Under the pieces are notes generated by a model, which did not search any database, was not told where the DNA came from, and saw only the letters and a list, made by a program, of their open reading frames with translations. The position numbers were made by a program, and so were the translations under genes. This document shows, piece by piece, positions 1 through 11,039 of a stretch of DNA of 50,441 nt. Source of the DNA: Novosphingobium endophyticum (GTDB taxonomy: Bacteria; Pseudomonadota; Alphaproteobacteria; Sphingomonadales; Sphingomonadaceae); the NCBI RefSeq assembly GCF_014640675.1, contig NZ_BMHK01000025.1:1-50441 (forward strand), read 5' to 3'. Numbering within the stretch: position 1 is the first letter of the stretch; each line of letters opens with the position of its first letter.

Positions 1-13
1 TCGGTGCAGCCAT
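1..13 (-). CDS. Start of an unidentified minus-strand gene (truncated by window edge)
   Basis: A minus-strand ATG at 13-11 is preceded by a strong Shine-Dalgarno (GAGGAGGA, about 18-25) at normal spacing, and begins Met-Ala-Ala-Pro before the window ends. Only four codons are visible, so no function can be given. It is divergent from rpsF and shares the 14-266 intergenic region with it. Confidence 0.45.
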
Positions 14-129
14 CGCTTCCTCCTCACTTGCGAGGAAAGCAGCGAATCATAGTCCGAAACCTACCGCAAGCTTCCGTGAGTCAGTCGATCAGGCCACGGG
101 TATTATGCCCGCAATGAAAGGCAAACGCC

Positions 130-157
130 TTGCATTTCCCCCGCAATCGGCTATGCG
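130..157 (+). promoter_or_regulatory. Candidate sigma70-type promoter of the rpsF operon
   Basis: TTGCAT at 130-135 and TATGCG at 152-157 are separated by 16 bp. A start near 164 would give an rpsF leader of about 100 nt. That leader contains a small hairpin (CCGCA 214-218, TGCGG 223-227) and a CCGAAGAAAGCCGG stretch at about 193-206. It could hold an S6:S18-type autoregulatory leader, but this was not demonstrated. Confidence 0.35.
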
Positions 158-266
158 CGCCGCTTCCGCGTTTCCTTTCGGGCTCGCGGAAACCGAAGAA
201 AGCCGGAGGGGCCCCGCAATGGTGCGGACAAGCCAGCGATCGGTTGGACAGATAAAGGAAGCTGTT

Positions 267-629
267 GTGCCGCAATACGAGCACATTTTCCTGGCACGCC
301 AGGATCTCAGCCAGTCGCAGGTCGATGCGCTGGCCACCGCCGCTACCGCGATCATCGAGTCGAACCAGGGCAAGGTCGTCAAGACCGAGACCTGGGGTCT
401 CAAGAATCTCGCCTACAAGATCAAGCGCAACCGCAAGGCGCACTTCGTGATGCTGAACATCGAGTGCCCGGGCGACACCGTCGCCGAGCTCGAGCGCCAG
501 ACCTCGATCAACGAGGACGTGATCCGTTACATGACCGTCCGCGTCGACGAGCATGAAGCCGGTCCCTCGGTGATGATGCGCAAGTCGGACCGCGAGCGCA
601 CCCGCCGCCGCGAACGCGAGGGGAACTGA
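267..629 (+). CDS. rpsF: 30S ribosomal protein S6
   Basis: S6 binds S18 on the platform of the small ribosomal subunit. The protein reads [20 protein letters not shown] right after the start, the typical alphaproteobacterial S6 N-terminus, and contains the conserved [16 protein letters not shown] segment. It ends in a basic [12 protein letters not shown] tail. The frame is open upstream to an ATG at 105, but homology and a Shine-Dalgarno (AAGGAAG, 254-261) place the start at the GTG at 267, giving 120 aa. First gene of rpsF-rpsR-rplI; rpsR follows after 3 nt, so the two are probably translationally coupled. Confidence 0.95.
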   Translation: MPQYEHIFLARQDLSQSQVDALATAATAIIESNQGKVVKTETWGLKNLAYKIKRNRKAHFVMLNIECPGDTVAELERQTSINEDVIRYMTVRVDEHEAGPSVMMRKSDRERTRRREREGN

Positions 630-632
630 TCC

Positions 633-857
633 ATGGCACGTGCATTCTTCCGCCGCCGCAAGTCCTGCCCCTTCTCGGGCAAGAACGCGCCCGCGATCGA
701 TTACAAGGACGTCCGTCTGCTGCAGGGCTTCATGTCCGAGCGCGGCAAGATCGTCCCCAGCCGCATCACCGCGGTTTCCGCCAAGAAGCAGCGTGAGCTG
801 AGCCAGGCCATCAAGCGCGCCCGGCACATCGGCCTGCTGCCCTTCATCGTCAAGTAA
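633..857 (+). CDS. rpsR: 30S ribosomal protein S18
   Basis: A 74-aa protein matching the usual size of S18, the S6 partner in the 30S platform. It begins [18 protein letters not shown] and contains the conserved [19 protein letters not shown] segment followed by the basic [20 protein letters not shown] region that contacts 16S rRNA. It starts 3 nt after the rpsF stop and ends 13 nt before rplI, so the three genes form one operon. Confidence 0.97.
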   Translation: MARAFFRRRKSCPFSGKNAPAIDYKDVRLLQGFMSERGKIVPSRITAVSAKKQRELSQAIKRARHIGLLPFIVK

Positions 858-870
858 GGAGGACTTTCCC

Positions 871-1476
871 ATGGACATCATCCTCCTCGAACGCGTCGAA
901 AAGCTCGGCGCCATCGGCGACGTCGTTTCCGTCAAGGACGGTTACGCACGCAACTACCTGCTGCCGAACAAGAAGGCGCTGCGCGCCAACGATCGCAACA
1001 AGAAGGTCTTCGAGGCCAACCGCGCCAAGATCGAGGCCGAGAACGCCGAAAAGCGTTCGGAAGCCGAAAAGCACTCGTCGAACGTCGAGGGCAAGCAGGT
1101 CGTCCTGATCCGCGCCTCGTCGAACTCGGGCCAGCTCTACGGTTCGGTTTCGGTGCGTGACATCGTCGACGCGCTCAACGCCGACGGCGCCGACGTCGCC
1201 AAGCAGATGATCGTGCTCGAACGCCCGATCAAGACGCTCGGCGTGTTCGACGTGCGCGTGAACCTGCACCCCGAAGTCTCGGTCACCGTCAAGGTGAACG
1301 TGGCCCGCTCGCCCGACGAAGCCGAACTGCAGTCGCAGGGCGTCGACGTCATGGCCGCGATGTTCGAACAGGACACCGCGGGCTTCACCGAGGCCTACGA
1401 TCCCAACGCCGAGCCCGGCGAGATCGCGACCGAGGAAGCCGAAGCCGCTCCCGCCGAAGGCGAAGAGCAGGCCTGA
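871..1476 (+). CDS. rplI: 50S ribosomal protein L9
   Basis: L9 of the large subunit, 201 aa. The N-terminal domain (about residues 1-50) shows the signature MDIILLERVEKLGAIGDVV and the GYARNYLLPNKKA motif that binds 23S rRNA. A charged helix (about 50-75) links it to the C-terminal domain. The last ~50 residues are an acidic, Ala/Glu-rich tail longer than in E. coli L9 (149 aa), common in sphingomonads. An AAGGAGG Shine-Dalgarno overlaps the rpsR stop. Last gene of the operon, followed by a terminator at 1509. Confidence 0.97.
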   Translation: MDIILLERVEKLGAIGDVVSVKDGYARNYLLPNKKALRANDRNKKVFEANRAKIEAENAEKRSEAEKHSSNVEGKQVVLIRASSNSGQLYGSVSVRDIVDALNADGADVAKQMIVLERPIKTLGVFDVRVNLHPEVSVTVKVNVARSPDEAELQSQGVDVMAAMFEQDTAGFTEAYDPNAEPGEIATEEAEAAPAEGEEQA

Positions 1477-1508
1477 GCCTCTTCCAGGCTTCCGAGCCAG
1501 GGTTTGAA

Positions 1509-1545
1509 GGCCCCCGCTTCCAGCGCGAAGCGGGGGCCTTTCCTT
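1509..1545 (+). terminator. Rho-independent terminator of rpsF-rpsR-rplI
   Basis: A perfect 11-bp GC-rich stem (GGCCCCCGCTT 1509-1519 with AAGCGGGGGCC 1528-1538) closes an 8-nt loop and is followed by a T-rich TTTCCTTT tract. It lies 33 nt after the rplI stop. Confidence 0.9.
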
Positions 1546-1615
1546 TGGCATCGGCGCCGGGCAATCTCGACTGTCCCCCGGCATTGCCCGTGTGATACCT
1601 TGTAGCGCAACACGA

Positions 1616-3064
1616 ATGGCGCAATTGCAGGTAATGGAAACCCAAAGAGAAACGCTCGCGGAACTGATCCGCGTTTACGAGGCGGCAATGACCTGCCTCA
1701 AGGCCGACATTGCCGCCTATATCGACAGCGGCACCCTCCCCCCGCCCGAACGCCGCGCCCAGCGCCTCTGGACCTATCCGGAGCTGCGCATCACCTATGC
1801 GGGCCGCGAGCGCTGCGCTTCCTACTCGCGCGCTTTCGGACGACTGACCGAGCCCGGCACTTATGCGACCACGATCACCCGGCCGCACTTCTTTGCCGAT
1901 TACCTCGCCGAACAGCTCGGCCTGCTCGCAGACGAGTATGAGATCGAGGTCGAGGTGACCCGCTCCGATCAGGAGATACCCTTCCCTTACGTGCTCGACG
2001 GCATGTCGGTGGGCAAGGCGACACCGCAGGAACTGGCAAGGCACTTCCCCAGCACCGACCTTGCCATGATCGGTGACGAGATCGCCGACGGCATCGAATT
2101 CTTCGATCCCGACGCGCCAAAACCGCTGGCCCTGTTCGACGCGCTGCGCACCGATTTCAGCCTTGCCCGGCTTGCGCACTATGCCGGCACCAGCGCCGAG
2201 CACTGCCAGCGTTTCATCCTCTTCACCAACTACCATCGCTACGTCGACGAATTCGTCGACTGGGCGGGTCGCATGATCGGCACGGACGACTACGTCGCCC
2301 TTTCGGGTGCCGGAGGGCTCTATCTCGACGCGCCGAGCGCGAACGCCCGCGCGCGGCTTTCGGACACGGCCTGGCGCAGGCACCAGATGCCCGCCTACCA
2401 CCTCATCCGCGAGGATCGCTCGGGCATCACGCTCGTCAACATCGGCGTCGGACCGTCGAACGCGAAGACCATCACCGATCACCTCGCCGTGCTTCGACCG
2501 GAGGCGTGGCTGATGATCGGCCACTGCGGCGGCCTGCGCGAAAGCCAGCGCATCGGCGACTACGTGCTGGCCCATGCCTATCTGCGCGACGATCACGTGC
2601 TCGACCCGGTCCTGCCGCCGGAAATCCCGCTGCCGGCCATCGCCGAAGTCCAGCAGGCGCTGGCGCGCGCGGCGGAGACGGTCAGCGGCGAAGAGGGCTC
2701 GAACCTCAAGAAGCGCATGCGCACCGGCACCATCGTCACCACCGACGACCGCAACTGGGAACTGCGCTACGCCGCCTCCGCGCACCGCTTCAGTCTCAGC
2801 CGCGCGATCGGCATCGACATGGAAAGCGCCACGATCAGCGCCCAGGGCTACCGCTTCCGCGTGCCTTACGGGACGCTGCTGTGCGTCTCGGACAAGCCGC
2901 TCCACGGCGAGATCAAGCTGCCCGGCCAGGCCAACCGCTTTTATGAGGAAGCCATCGCCGGTCACCTCAAGATCGGCCTCGAAGCCATCGATCTGCTGCG
3001 TTCGGAAGGTGAGCGCCTGCACAGCCGCAAGCTGCGCGCCTTCAACGAACCGCCGTTCCGCTGA
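1616..3064 (+). CDS. amn: AMP nucleosidase
   Basis: Hydrolyses AMP to adenine and ribose 5-phosphate in purine balance. The N-terminal ~170 residues form the AMP-nucleosidase-specific domain (LWTYPELRITYAG, TTITRPHFFADYLAEQ). The rest is a PNP/UDP-phosphorylase fold with the diagnostic INIGVGPSNAKTITDH-like segment, MIGHCGGLRESQ, and IGIDMESATISAQGYRF, whose DMES motif binds ribose. Length about 480 aa fits the family. The frame is open from an ATG at 1592; ATGs at 1616 and 1634 are also possible and none has a strong Shine-Dalgarno, so the start is uncertain. Monocistronic, with the copper operon convergent 13 nt downstream. Confidence 0.93.
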   Translation: MAQLQVMETQRETLAELIRVYEAAMTCLKADIAAYIDSGTLPPPERRAQRLWTYPELRITYAGRERCASYSRAFGRLTEPGTYATTITRPHFFADYLAEQLGLLADEYEIEVEVTRSDQEIPFPYVLDGMSVGKATPQELARHFPSTDLAMIGDEIADGIEFFDPDAPKPLALFDALRTDFSLARLAHYAGTSAEHCQRFILFTNYHRYVDEFVDWAGRMIGTDDYVALSGAGGLYLDAPSANARARLSDTAWRRHQMPAYHLIREDRSGITLVNIGVGPSNAKTITDHLAVLRPEAWLMIGHCGGLRESQRIGDYVLAHAYLRDDHVLDPVLPPEIPLPAIAEVQQALARAAETVSGEEGSNLKKRMRTGTIVTTDDRNWELRYAASAHRFSLSRAIGIDMESATISAQGYRFRVPYGTLLCVSDKPLHGEIKLPGQANRFYEEAIAGHLKIGLEAIDLLRSEGERLHSRKLRAFNEPPFR

Positions 3065-3077
3065 CCGCTCCGGCCCC

Positions 3078-3484
3078 TTATCCCGTGCCGTCGGTCGCGC
3101 CGCCCCTCGCAAGGCCGTGCAGGATCGGGCAGTCGGGCCGCGCGTCGCCATGGCACCGGGCAGCCAGTTCGCGCAGCGTGTCGCGCATCGCCTCCAGCCT
3201 TGCGATCTTCCCTTCCAGTTCGCCGATATGGCGCAAGGCCAGATCCTTGACCTCGCCGCTGGCCCGCTCGCGATTGTCCCAGAGTTCCAGCAGGATGCCG
3301 ATCTCGGCGATGGAAAAGCCGAGGTCGCGGGCATTGGCGATGAAGCGCAAACGGTGGACGTCCCGCGCGTCGTAGTCGCGATAACCACTGTCGCGGCGCG
3401 GCGGCGGCGATATCAGGCCGATGCGCTCGTAGTGGCGGATCATGCGTTGCGACACGCCGCTCCTGTGCGATGCCTCGCCGATGT

Positions 3485-3488
<4 letters not shown>
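3078..3488 (-). CDS. cueR: MerR-family Cu(I)-responsive regulator, CueR-like
   Basis: A 136-aa MerR regulator with an N-terminal winged helix-turn-helix ([20 protein letters not shown]), the family signature [12 protein letters not shown], a long dimerisation helix (about 80-110), and a metal-binding loop with Cys112 and Cys120 (CHGDARPDC). These are the positions and spacing of the two Cu(I) ligands in E. coli CueR. The start is a GTG inside a GTGA overlap with the copA stop (3485-3488), so it is cotranscribed and probably translationally coupled to its own target. The operator lies upstream of copA. Confidence 0.92.
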
Positions 3489-5830
<2,342 letters not shown>

Positions 5831-5856
5831 CGAACATCTCCTCGCGTGACGCGCGA

Positions 5857-5888
5857 TCAGATGGACCCTGACATGATGTCAGAGTCAA
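5857..5888 (-). promoter_or_regulatory. MerR/CueR-type operator-promoter of copA-cueR
   Basis: On the minus strand a TTGACT -35 box (5888-5883) is followed by a 21-bp dyad (5885-5865) with half-sites ACTCTGACAT and ATGTCAGGGT around a single central base and only one mismatched pair. A -10-like ATCTGA/CATCTG lies 19-20 bp from the -35. A dyad inside an over-long spacer is the hallmark of MerR-family promoters. It sits 27 nt upstream of the copA ATG, so CueR probably controls both genes from here. Confidence 0.8.
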
Positions 5889-5911
5889 GCAGCCATGCCG
5901 ATTCCCCCGCC

Positions 5912-6667
5912 TCAGCTCTCGAGGAACGCCACCATTGCGCGGCCCATGTCCTTGAACGTGACCGAAGACATATGGTTGCCCGGCACCTCGGCATAGCTGC
6001 CCCTGGGTAGCGCCGCCGCAAGTTCCTCGGCCGAGCCGTTGTCGGCATCGTCCGTTCCGCAGACGCACAGCGTCGGCATCGTCACCCGGGCAATGGCGTC
6101 GGGCGGTGTATCGTCGACCGAGGTGAGCAGCAGGCGGGCGGCGACGCGATCGACTTTCATCGTCTTCATGAAGGCCTGCGCCACGAAAGCCGGGTCGCCG
6201 CGCTCGATCGACCCGAACCGGTCGATGGCATCGATGAAATGGGCGCTGCGCCTGGCCCAACCGGACAGCCCCGCCATCCCCATGCCGCCGAGGACCAGCT
6301 TGCGCGGGGTCAGGCCGGCAAGCACGCCGCGAACCACCGTGCGCGCGCCGAGCGAGAAGCCGCCGAGGTCGTAATCGGCGAGGCCAAGCTGCGCGACCGT
6401 TCGCTTCAGGTCGTCGACCAGCACGTCCTCGGGATAGGCGTCCGGATCATGCGGCGCCTCGCTCTCCCCATGGGCGCGCAGGTCCGGCATGATGACCGCG
6501 AAGCCCGCCTCAGCGAGTATTCGCGCATTGCCGTACCGGATCCAGTTCACTTCCGCGCTGGAGAACAGGCCATGCAGCAGAAGCAGCGGTCGCCCCTCCC
6601 CCATGGTGTGCACCGCCAGCCGGGTGCCGCCGAAACCCTCGATGTAATCCTTGCGCAATTCGCTCAC
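5912..6667 (-). CDS. Alpha/beta-fold hydrolase
   Basis: A 251-aa soluble alpha/beta hydrolase. The oxyanion-hole motif is LLLLHGLFSS (about 28-37), the nucleophile elbow is GFSLG (about 103-107, Ser nucleophile), a late Asp sits in CVCGTDDADN and the catalytic His in PGNHMSS near the C-terminus, so the triad looks complete. The substrate cannot be told from sequence. The start is GTG at 6667, directly abutting the stop codon of the upstream GFA-family gene at 6668, so the two genes are likely cotranscribed. Confidence 0.85.
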   Translation of the reverse strand: MSELRKDYIEGFGGTRLAVHTMGEGRPLLLLHGLFSSAEVNWIRYGNARILAEAGFAVIMPDLRAHGESEAPHDPDAYPEDVLVDDLKRTVAQLGLADYDLGGFSLGARTVVRGVLAGLTPRKLVLGGMGMAGLSGWARRSAHFIDAIDRFGSIERGDPAFVAQAFMKTMKVDRVAARLLLTSVDDTPPDAIARVTMPTLCVCGTDDADNGSAEELAAALPRGSYAEVPGNHMSSVTFKDMGRAMVAFLES

Positions 6668-7111
6668 TTACGGAACCTCAAGACCTGCCGCTTTCCAGCG
6701 CGAGGCGACGCTTTCGGTCGCCGCGCTGTATTGTCGTGGCAGGTTCTTGGTATCAAGCCAGGCTTCATGCAAGCCTTCGCTGCCCGCATGGACGACCGGG
6801 CGAAAGCCGGAAGGGTCGTCGAAGCTTCCGAACGTCAGGTCCATGCGGCCGTTCGATTCGATGAAATCAAATCCCAGCGGCGTTCCGCAAACCGAGCAGA
6901 ACGGCCGGCGCGCAATCGGTGAGCTTTGATACCAGTCCGGCTCATGTTCCCAGACCACCGCGCTGGTAGGCACCTCGACAAAGGCAGCCGCGAAACCGCC
7001 TGTCGCCCTTTGGCACATGCGGCAGTGGCACAAATAGGCCTCGTCGCTGTCGACCCGCGCCGCATAGCGAATGCGGCCGCACTGGCAGCCGCCGGTCATG
7101 GTTCTGGTCAT
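6668..7111 (-). CDS. GFA-family (CENP-V/GFA fold) zinc protein
   Basis: A 147-aa protein of the glutathione-dependent formaldehyde-activating-enzyme-like family. The zinc ligands are recognisable: GGCQCG at residues 7-12, CHCRMCQ at about 28-34, and CSVCGTPLG at about 71-79. Most members have no proven activity, so a formaldehyde role should not be assumed. It ends flush with the GTG of the hydrolase downstream. A Met at 7099 is an alternative start. Confidence 0.88.
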   Translation of the reverse strand: MTRTMTGGCQCGRIRYAARVDSDEAYLCHCRMCQRATGGFAAAFVEVPTSAVVWEHEPDWYQSSPIARRPFCSVCGTPLGFDFIESNGRMDLTFGSFDDPSGFRPVVHAGSEGLHEAWLDTKNLPRQYSAATESVASRWKAAGLEVP

Positions 7112-7148
7112 GACCCTAAAGCTGGGGATGGCAGCCGCGCTGTTAAAG

Positions 7149-7173
7149 CCCCCTCCTCCTGAAGAGGAGGGGG
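7149..7173 (-). terminator. Likely transcription terminator of asd
   Basis: A perfect 10-bp stem (CCCCCTCCTC 7149-7158, GAGGAGGGGG 7164-7173) with a 5-nt loop lies 7 nt beyond the asd stop. The following minus-strand sequence GGCTTTAACA has only a short T run, so termination may be partial. Confidence 0.6.
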
Positions 7174-7180
7174 AGATCGG

Positions 7181-8206
7181 TCAGCCCTTCTTGAGATGCC
7201 GCCGGCCAAGCAGTTCGGCGATCTGCACGGCGTTCAGGGCGGCACCCTTGCGCAGGTTGTCCGAGACGCACCACAGCGCCAGCCCGTTCTCGACGGTCGG
7301 ATCCTCGCGCACGCGGCTGATGTAGGTAGCGCCATCGCCGACGCACTCGATCGGCGATACGTATCCGCCGTCCTCGCGCTTGTCGACGAGCATCACGCCC
7401 GGCGCCTCGCGCAGGATGTTCTGCGCTTCCTCGGCCGAAATCTCGTTCTCGAACTCGATGTTGAGCGATTCGGAGTGGCCGACGAAGACGGGCACACGCA
7501 CGCAGGTGGCCTGCACCTTGATCTTGGGATCGAGGATCTTCTTGGTCTCGACCACCATCTTCCACTCTTCCTTGGTGGAACCGTCGTCGAGGAAGACATC
7601 GATGTGCGGGATCACGTTGAAGGCGATCTGCTTGGTGAACTTCTTGGGCTCGACCTGATCGCCCACGAAAATCGCGCGGCTCTGCTCGAACAGCTCGTCC
7701 ATGCCAGCCTTGCCCGCGCCGGACACCGACTGGTAGGTCGAGACGACGACGCGCTTGATCTTCGCCGCATCGTGCAGCGGCTTCAGGGCCACGACCATCT
7801 GCGCGGTCGAGCAGTTGGGATTGGCGATGATGTTGCGCTGCGTATAGCCGTCGATCGCGTCCGGGTTCACCTCGGGCACGATCAGCGGCACGTCGGGCTC
7901 CATGCGGTAGAGCGACGAGTTGTCGATCACCACGCAGCCCTGCGAAGCGGCCTTGGGGGCATAGATCTTGGTCGGCCCCGATCCAGCGGCGAAGAGCGCG
8001 ATGTCCCAGCCGGTGAAATCGAAGTGCTCGATGTTCTTGACCTTGAGTTTTTGTCCGGTCTCGCCGAAATCAATCTCCATGCCGGTGGAACGCGACGAAG
8101 CAACCGCCGCGATCTCGTCGCAGGGGAACTCGCGCTCGGCGAGGATGTTGAGCATTTCGCGGCCGACATTTCCGGTCGCGCCGACGACGGCTACCCGGTA
8201 ACCCAT
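7181..8206 (-). CDS. asd: Aspartate-semialdehyde dehydrogenase
   Basis: Makes L-aspartate 4-semialdehyde from aspartyl phosphate with NADPH, the branch point to lysine/diaminopimelate, threonine and methionine. The N-terminal Rossmann motif is VVGATGNVGREML. The catalytic Cys is Cys132 in NPNCSTAQ. The SGAGKAGMDEL segment and CVRVPVFVGHSE (substrate-binding Arg and catalytic His region) are intact. At 341 aa it is full length. It is transcribed alone, downstream of lon and separated from it by a long palindromic repeat. Confidence 0.97.
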   Translation of the reverse strand: MGYRVAVVGATGNVGREMLNILAEREFPCDEIAAVASSRSTGMEIDFGETGQKLKVKNIEHFDFTGWDIALFAAGSGPTKIYAPKAASQGCVVIDNSSLYRMEPDVPLIVPEVNPDAIDGYTQRNIIANPNCSTAQMVVALKPLHDAAKIKRVVVSTYQSVSGAGKAGMDELFEQSRAIFVGDQVEPKKFTKQIAFNVIPHIDVFLDDGSTKEEWKMVVETKKILDPKIKVQATCVRVPVFVGHSESLNIEFENEISAEEAQNILREAPGVMLVDKREDGGYVSPIECVGDGATYISRVREDPTVENGLALWCVSDNLRKGAALNAVQIAELLGRRHLKKG

Positions 8207-8314
8207 TTCAAGACCTTTCCAGTTTCAGTTCGCGGCAGGCCAAGGTGCCCGCACGAAGGCGGCGCGTTAGCCTCACTGAGCGCGTGTTACAAGGGCGCAG
8301 CGACTTTTACCGCT

Positions 8315-8431
8315 CGTCATCCCGGACTTGCTCCGGGACCGGTGGCAGTCGTTCGACGAGACCTTTCAGTTCAAACCCGAGAGGTCGTGCGTAAACACCG
8401 CCAGCGGTCCCGGAGCAAGTCCGGGATGACG
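8315..8431. repeat. Long inverted repeat in the lon-asd gap (CGTCATCCCGGA family)
   Basis: Two perfect 26-nt arms, 8315-8340 and 8406-8431, are reverse complements of each other. The outer ends read CGTCATCCCGGA... and ...TCCGGGATGACG, around a 65-nt spacer. Elements starting with this motif recur between genes of many sphingomonads and other alphaproteobacteria as REP-like palindromes. Here it lies between the lon stop and the asd start, where it could end lon transcription or stabilise its mRNA. Confidence 0.8.
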
Positions 8432-8437
8432 GAGTGC

Positions 8438-10864
8438 TCAATGTGCGGTGGCTGAAGGAGCCGGGCTGTGCGCCGGAGCGGCGGCCAATTCATCCGCTTC
8501 GGTCCACTCGATCGCTTCGAGCGCCTCAACGAGTGCCCGCGAGAGCACTTCGTCGACATGCGCGACCGGAATGATCTCAAGGCCTTCCTTCACATTATCG
8601 GGGATTTCCGCAAGGTCCTTGCGGTTCTCCTCCGGAATGAGAACGGTGGTGATGCCGCCGCGCAAGGCCGCGAGCAACTTTTCCTTGAGGCCGCCAATCG
8701 GCAGCACCCGGCCGCGCAAGGTGACCTCGCCGGTCATGGCAATGTCGTTGCGCACGGGAACGCCGGTCAGCGTCGAGACGATAGATGTGACCATGCCGAT
8801 ACCCGCCGAAGGACCGTCCTTGGGTACCGCGCCTTCGGGAAGGTGGATGTGGATGTCCTTTTTCTGGAACACCGAGGGCTTGATGCCATAGGCGGGCGCG
8901 CGCGCCTTCACGAAGCTGAAGGCGGCCTGGATCGACTCGCTCATCACGTCGCCCAGCTTGCCCGTCGCCTTGATCTGGCCTTTGCCGGGAACGGTGACGC
9001 TCTCGATGGTAAGCAGCTCGCCGCCAACTTCCGTCCAGGCAAGGCCGGTGACGGCACCGACCTGGTTCTCCTCCTCGCCCATGCCATGGCGGAATTTGCG
9101 CACACCGGCATAGTCAGCAAGGTTTTCAGGGGTGATCGACACGCTCTCTGCCTTGCCTTCGAGGATCTGGCGCAGCGACTTGCGTGCGAGACGCGCGATC
9201 TCGCGCTCCAGCGTGCGTACGCCGGCTTCCCGCGTGTAGTAGCGGATCAGATCACGCAAGCCTTCCTGGGTCAGCGTGAATTCGCCGTCCTTGAGGCCAT
9301 GCGTCTCGACCTGCTTGTGGATCAGGTGACGCTCGGCGATCTCGACCTTCTCGTCCTCGGTGTAGCCCTCGAGCCGGATGATCTCCATGCGATCGAGCAG
9401 CGCCTGCGGCAGGTTGAGGCTGTTTGCCGTACACACGAACATGACGTCGGACAGGTCGAAATCGAGTTCCAGATAATGGTCCTGGAACTTCGCGTTCTGT
9501 TCCGGATCGAGCACTTCGAGCAAGGCCGAAGCCGGATCGCCCCGGAAATCCTGTCCGAGCTTGTCGATCTCGTCGAGCAGGAACAGCGGGTTCGACTTCC
9601 CGGCCTTCTTGAGGTTGGTGACGATCTTGCCCGGCAGTGAGCCGATGTAGGTGCGGCGGTGGCCCCGAATCTCGGCCTCGTCGCGCACGCCGCCCAGCGA
9701 CTGGCGGATGAACTCGCGCCCGGTCGCCCTGGCGATCGACTTGCCGAGCGAGGTCTTGCCTACGCCCGGCGGACCGACGAGGCACAGGATCGGCCCCTTC
9801 AGCTTGTTGGTGCGCGCCTGCACGGCGAGATATTCGATGATGCGGTCCTTGACCTTGTCGAGCGCGTAGTGATCCGCATCGAGAACGTCCTGCGCCTCGG
9901 CGATATCGCGCTTGAGCTTGCTCTTCTTGCCCCAGGGCAGGCCCAGCAGCACGTCGAGATAATTGCGGATGACCGTCGCCTCGGCGCTCATCGGCTGCAT
10001 CGAACGCAGCTTCTTCAGCTCGGCGGTGGCTTTCTCGCGCGCTTCCTTGGAAAGCTTGGTCTTCTCGATCTTTTCCTGCAGTTCCTGCAGCTCGTTGGTT
10101 TCCTCGCCGTCGCCGCCGCCCAGCTCGGACTGGATCGCCTTGAGCTGTTCGTTGAGGTAATATTCGCGCTGCGTCTTCTCCATCTGCCGCTTCACGCGGC
10201 CACGGATCCTGCGCTCGACCTGCAGCACGCCGAGTTCGCCCTCCATGAAGGAATAGACCATCTCGAGCCGCTTGAGCGGATCGCCCTCGGAAAGCACCGC
10301 CTGCTTGTCGGAAACCTTGGCGGAGAGCTGCGCGGCGATGGTGTCCGCCAGTTTGCCGGCGTCCTCGACTTCGCCAAGCTGGTCGCCCGCGTCCTGCGAG
10401 AGCTTCTTGTTGAGCTTGGCGTATTCGTTGAACTGCTCGATCACCGAGCGCATCATAGCCTCGACTTCGGTGCCGCTGGCTTCATCGGCCTCGATCGTCT
10501 CGACCTGCGCGACCAGCATCTCGCCCTCGGCGGTATCCTCGGCCTGGAGCATTTCTATGCGGGCACGTTCGCGCCCCTCCACCAGCACGCGTACGGTGCC
10601 GTCTGGCAGCTTGAGAAGCTGGAGGACGCTGGCGATCACGCCGGTATCGTAGAGATCGTCCCGGTCTGGATCGTCGCAGCCGGGGTCAAGCTGCGCGAGC
10701 AGGAAGATGTCCTTGTCGCCAGCCATCGCCGCCTCGAGCGCGGCCACCGACTTCTCGCGGCCCACGAAGAGCGGCACGACCATGCCGGGGAAGACGACGA
10801 TATCGCGCAGGGGAAGGAGCGGGAGCAGGTTCACAGGCATATCCAATTTATCGCGACCGGGCAT
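8438..10864 (-). CDS. lon: ATP-dependent protease Lon
   Basis: Cytoplasmic AAA+ serine protease that degrades misfolded and regulatory proteins. It has an N-terminal substrate domain ([20 protein letters not shown]), a coiled coil (about 160-280), Walker [10 protein letters not shown] (about 364-372), Walker B LLDEIDK, sensor residues, and a C-terminal protease domain. The catalytic dyad is Ser686 in PKDGPSAG and Lys729 in GGLKEK. The frame is open to 10939, but the ATG at 10864 has an AAGGG Shine-Dalgarno 4 nt upstream and gives 808 aa, the family length; ATG 10840 has none. Confidence 0.96.
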   Translation of the reverse strand: MPGRDKLDMPVNLLPLLPLRDIVVFPGMVVPLFVGREKSVAALEAAMAGDKDIFLLAQLDPGCDDPDRDDLYDTGVIASVLQLLKLPDGTVRVLVEGRERARIEMLQAEDTAEGEMLVAQVETIEADEASGTEVEAMMRSVIEQFNEYAKLNKKLSQDAGDQLGEVEDAGKLADTIAAQLSAKVSDKQAVLSEGDPLKRLEMVYSFMEGELGVLQVERRIRGRVKRQMEKTQREYYLNEQLKAIQSELGGGDGEETNELQELQEKIEKTKLSKEAREKATAELKKLRSMQPMSAEATVIRNYLDVLLGLPWGKKSKLKRDIAEAQDVLDADHYALDKVKDRIIEYLAVQARTNKLKGPILCLVGPPGVGKTSLGKSIARATGREFIRQSLGGVRDEAEIRGHRRTYIGSLPGKIVTNLKKAGKSNPLFLLDEIDKLGQDFRGDPASALLEVLDPEQNAKFQDHYLELDFDLSDVMFVCTANSLNLPQALLDRMEIIRLEGYTEDEKVEIAERHLIHKQVETHGLKDGEFTLTQEGLRDLIRYYTREAGVRTLEREIARLARKSLRQILEGKAESVSITPENLADYAGVRKFRHGMGEEENQVGAVTGLAWTEVGGELLTIESVTVPGKGQIKATGKLGDVMSESIQAAFSFVKARAPAYGIKPSVFQKKDIHIHLPEGAVPKDGPSAGIGMVTSIVSTLTGVPVRNDIAMTGEVTLRGRVLPIGGLKEKLLAALRGGITTVLIPEENRKDLAEIPDNVKEGLEIIPVAHVDEVLSRALVEALEAIEWTEADELAAAPAHSPAPSATAH

Positions 10865-10925
10865 GACCCTTGAAGGTCTCCCGTCAGTTCCGAGACGATA
10901 TGGGGACTTCTTTCCACTCCGCAAT

Positions 10926-10951
10926 CCATAGGTTAGCAAACACTGTGGAAG
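10926..10951 (-). promoter_or_regulatory. Possible heat-shock-type promoter upstream of lon
   Basis: On the minus strand CTTCCA (10951-10946), 13 bp, then CCTATGG (10932-10926) loosely resembles a sigma32 promoter, expected for lon. The match is weak and the spacing is at the edge of what is seen. Confidence 0.25.
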
Positions 10952-11039
10952 TGTGGAGGGAAGTCCAGCGGGTTATCCCTAGGGGGAACACCTGCATAGG
11001 GAGAACCGCCGAACCGCCCGAAGTCGGAACGAGAGACGA

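Noticed and set aside
850..3388. Long minus-strand open frames (e.g. 850-1584 and 1385-3388) opposite rplI and amn
   Set aside because: They are antisense to well-identified genes, lack family features and arise from the high-GC, stop-poor codon pattern.
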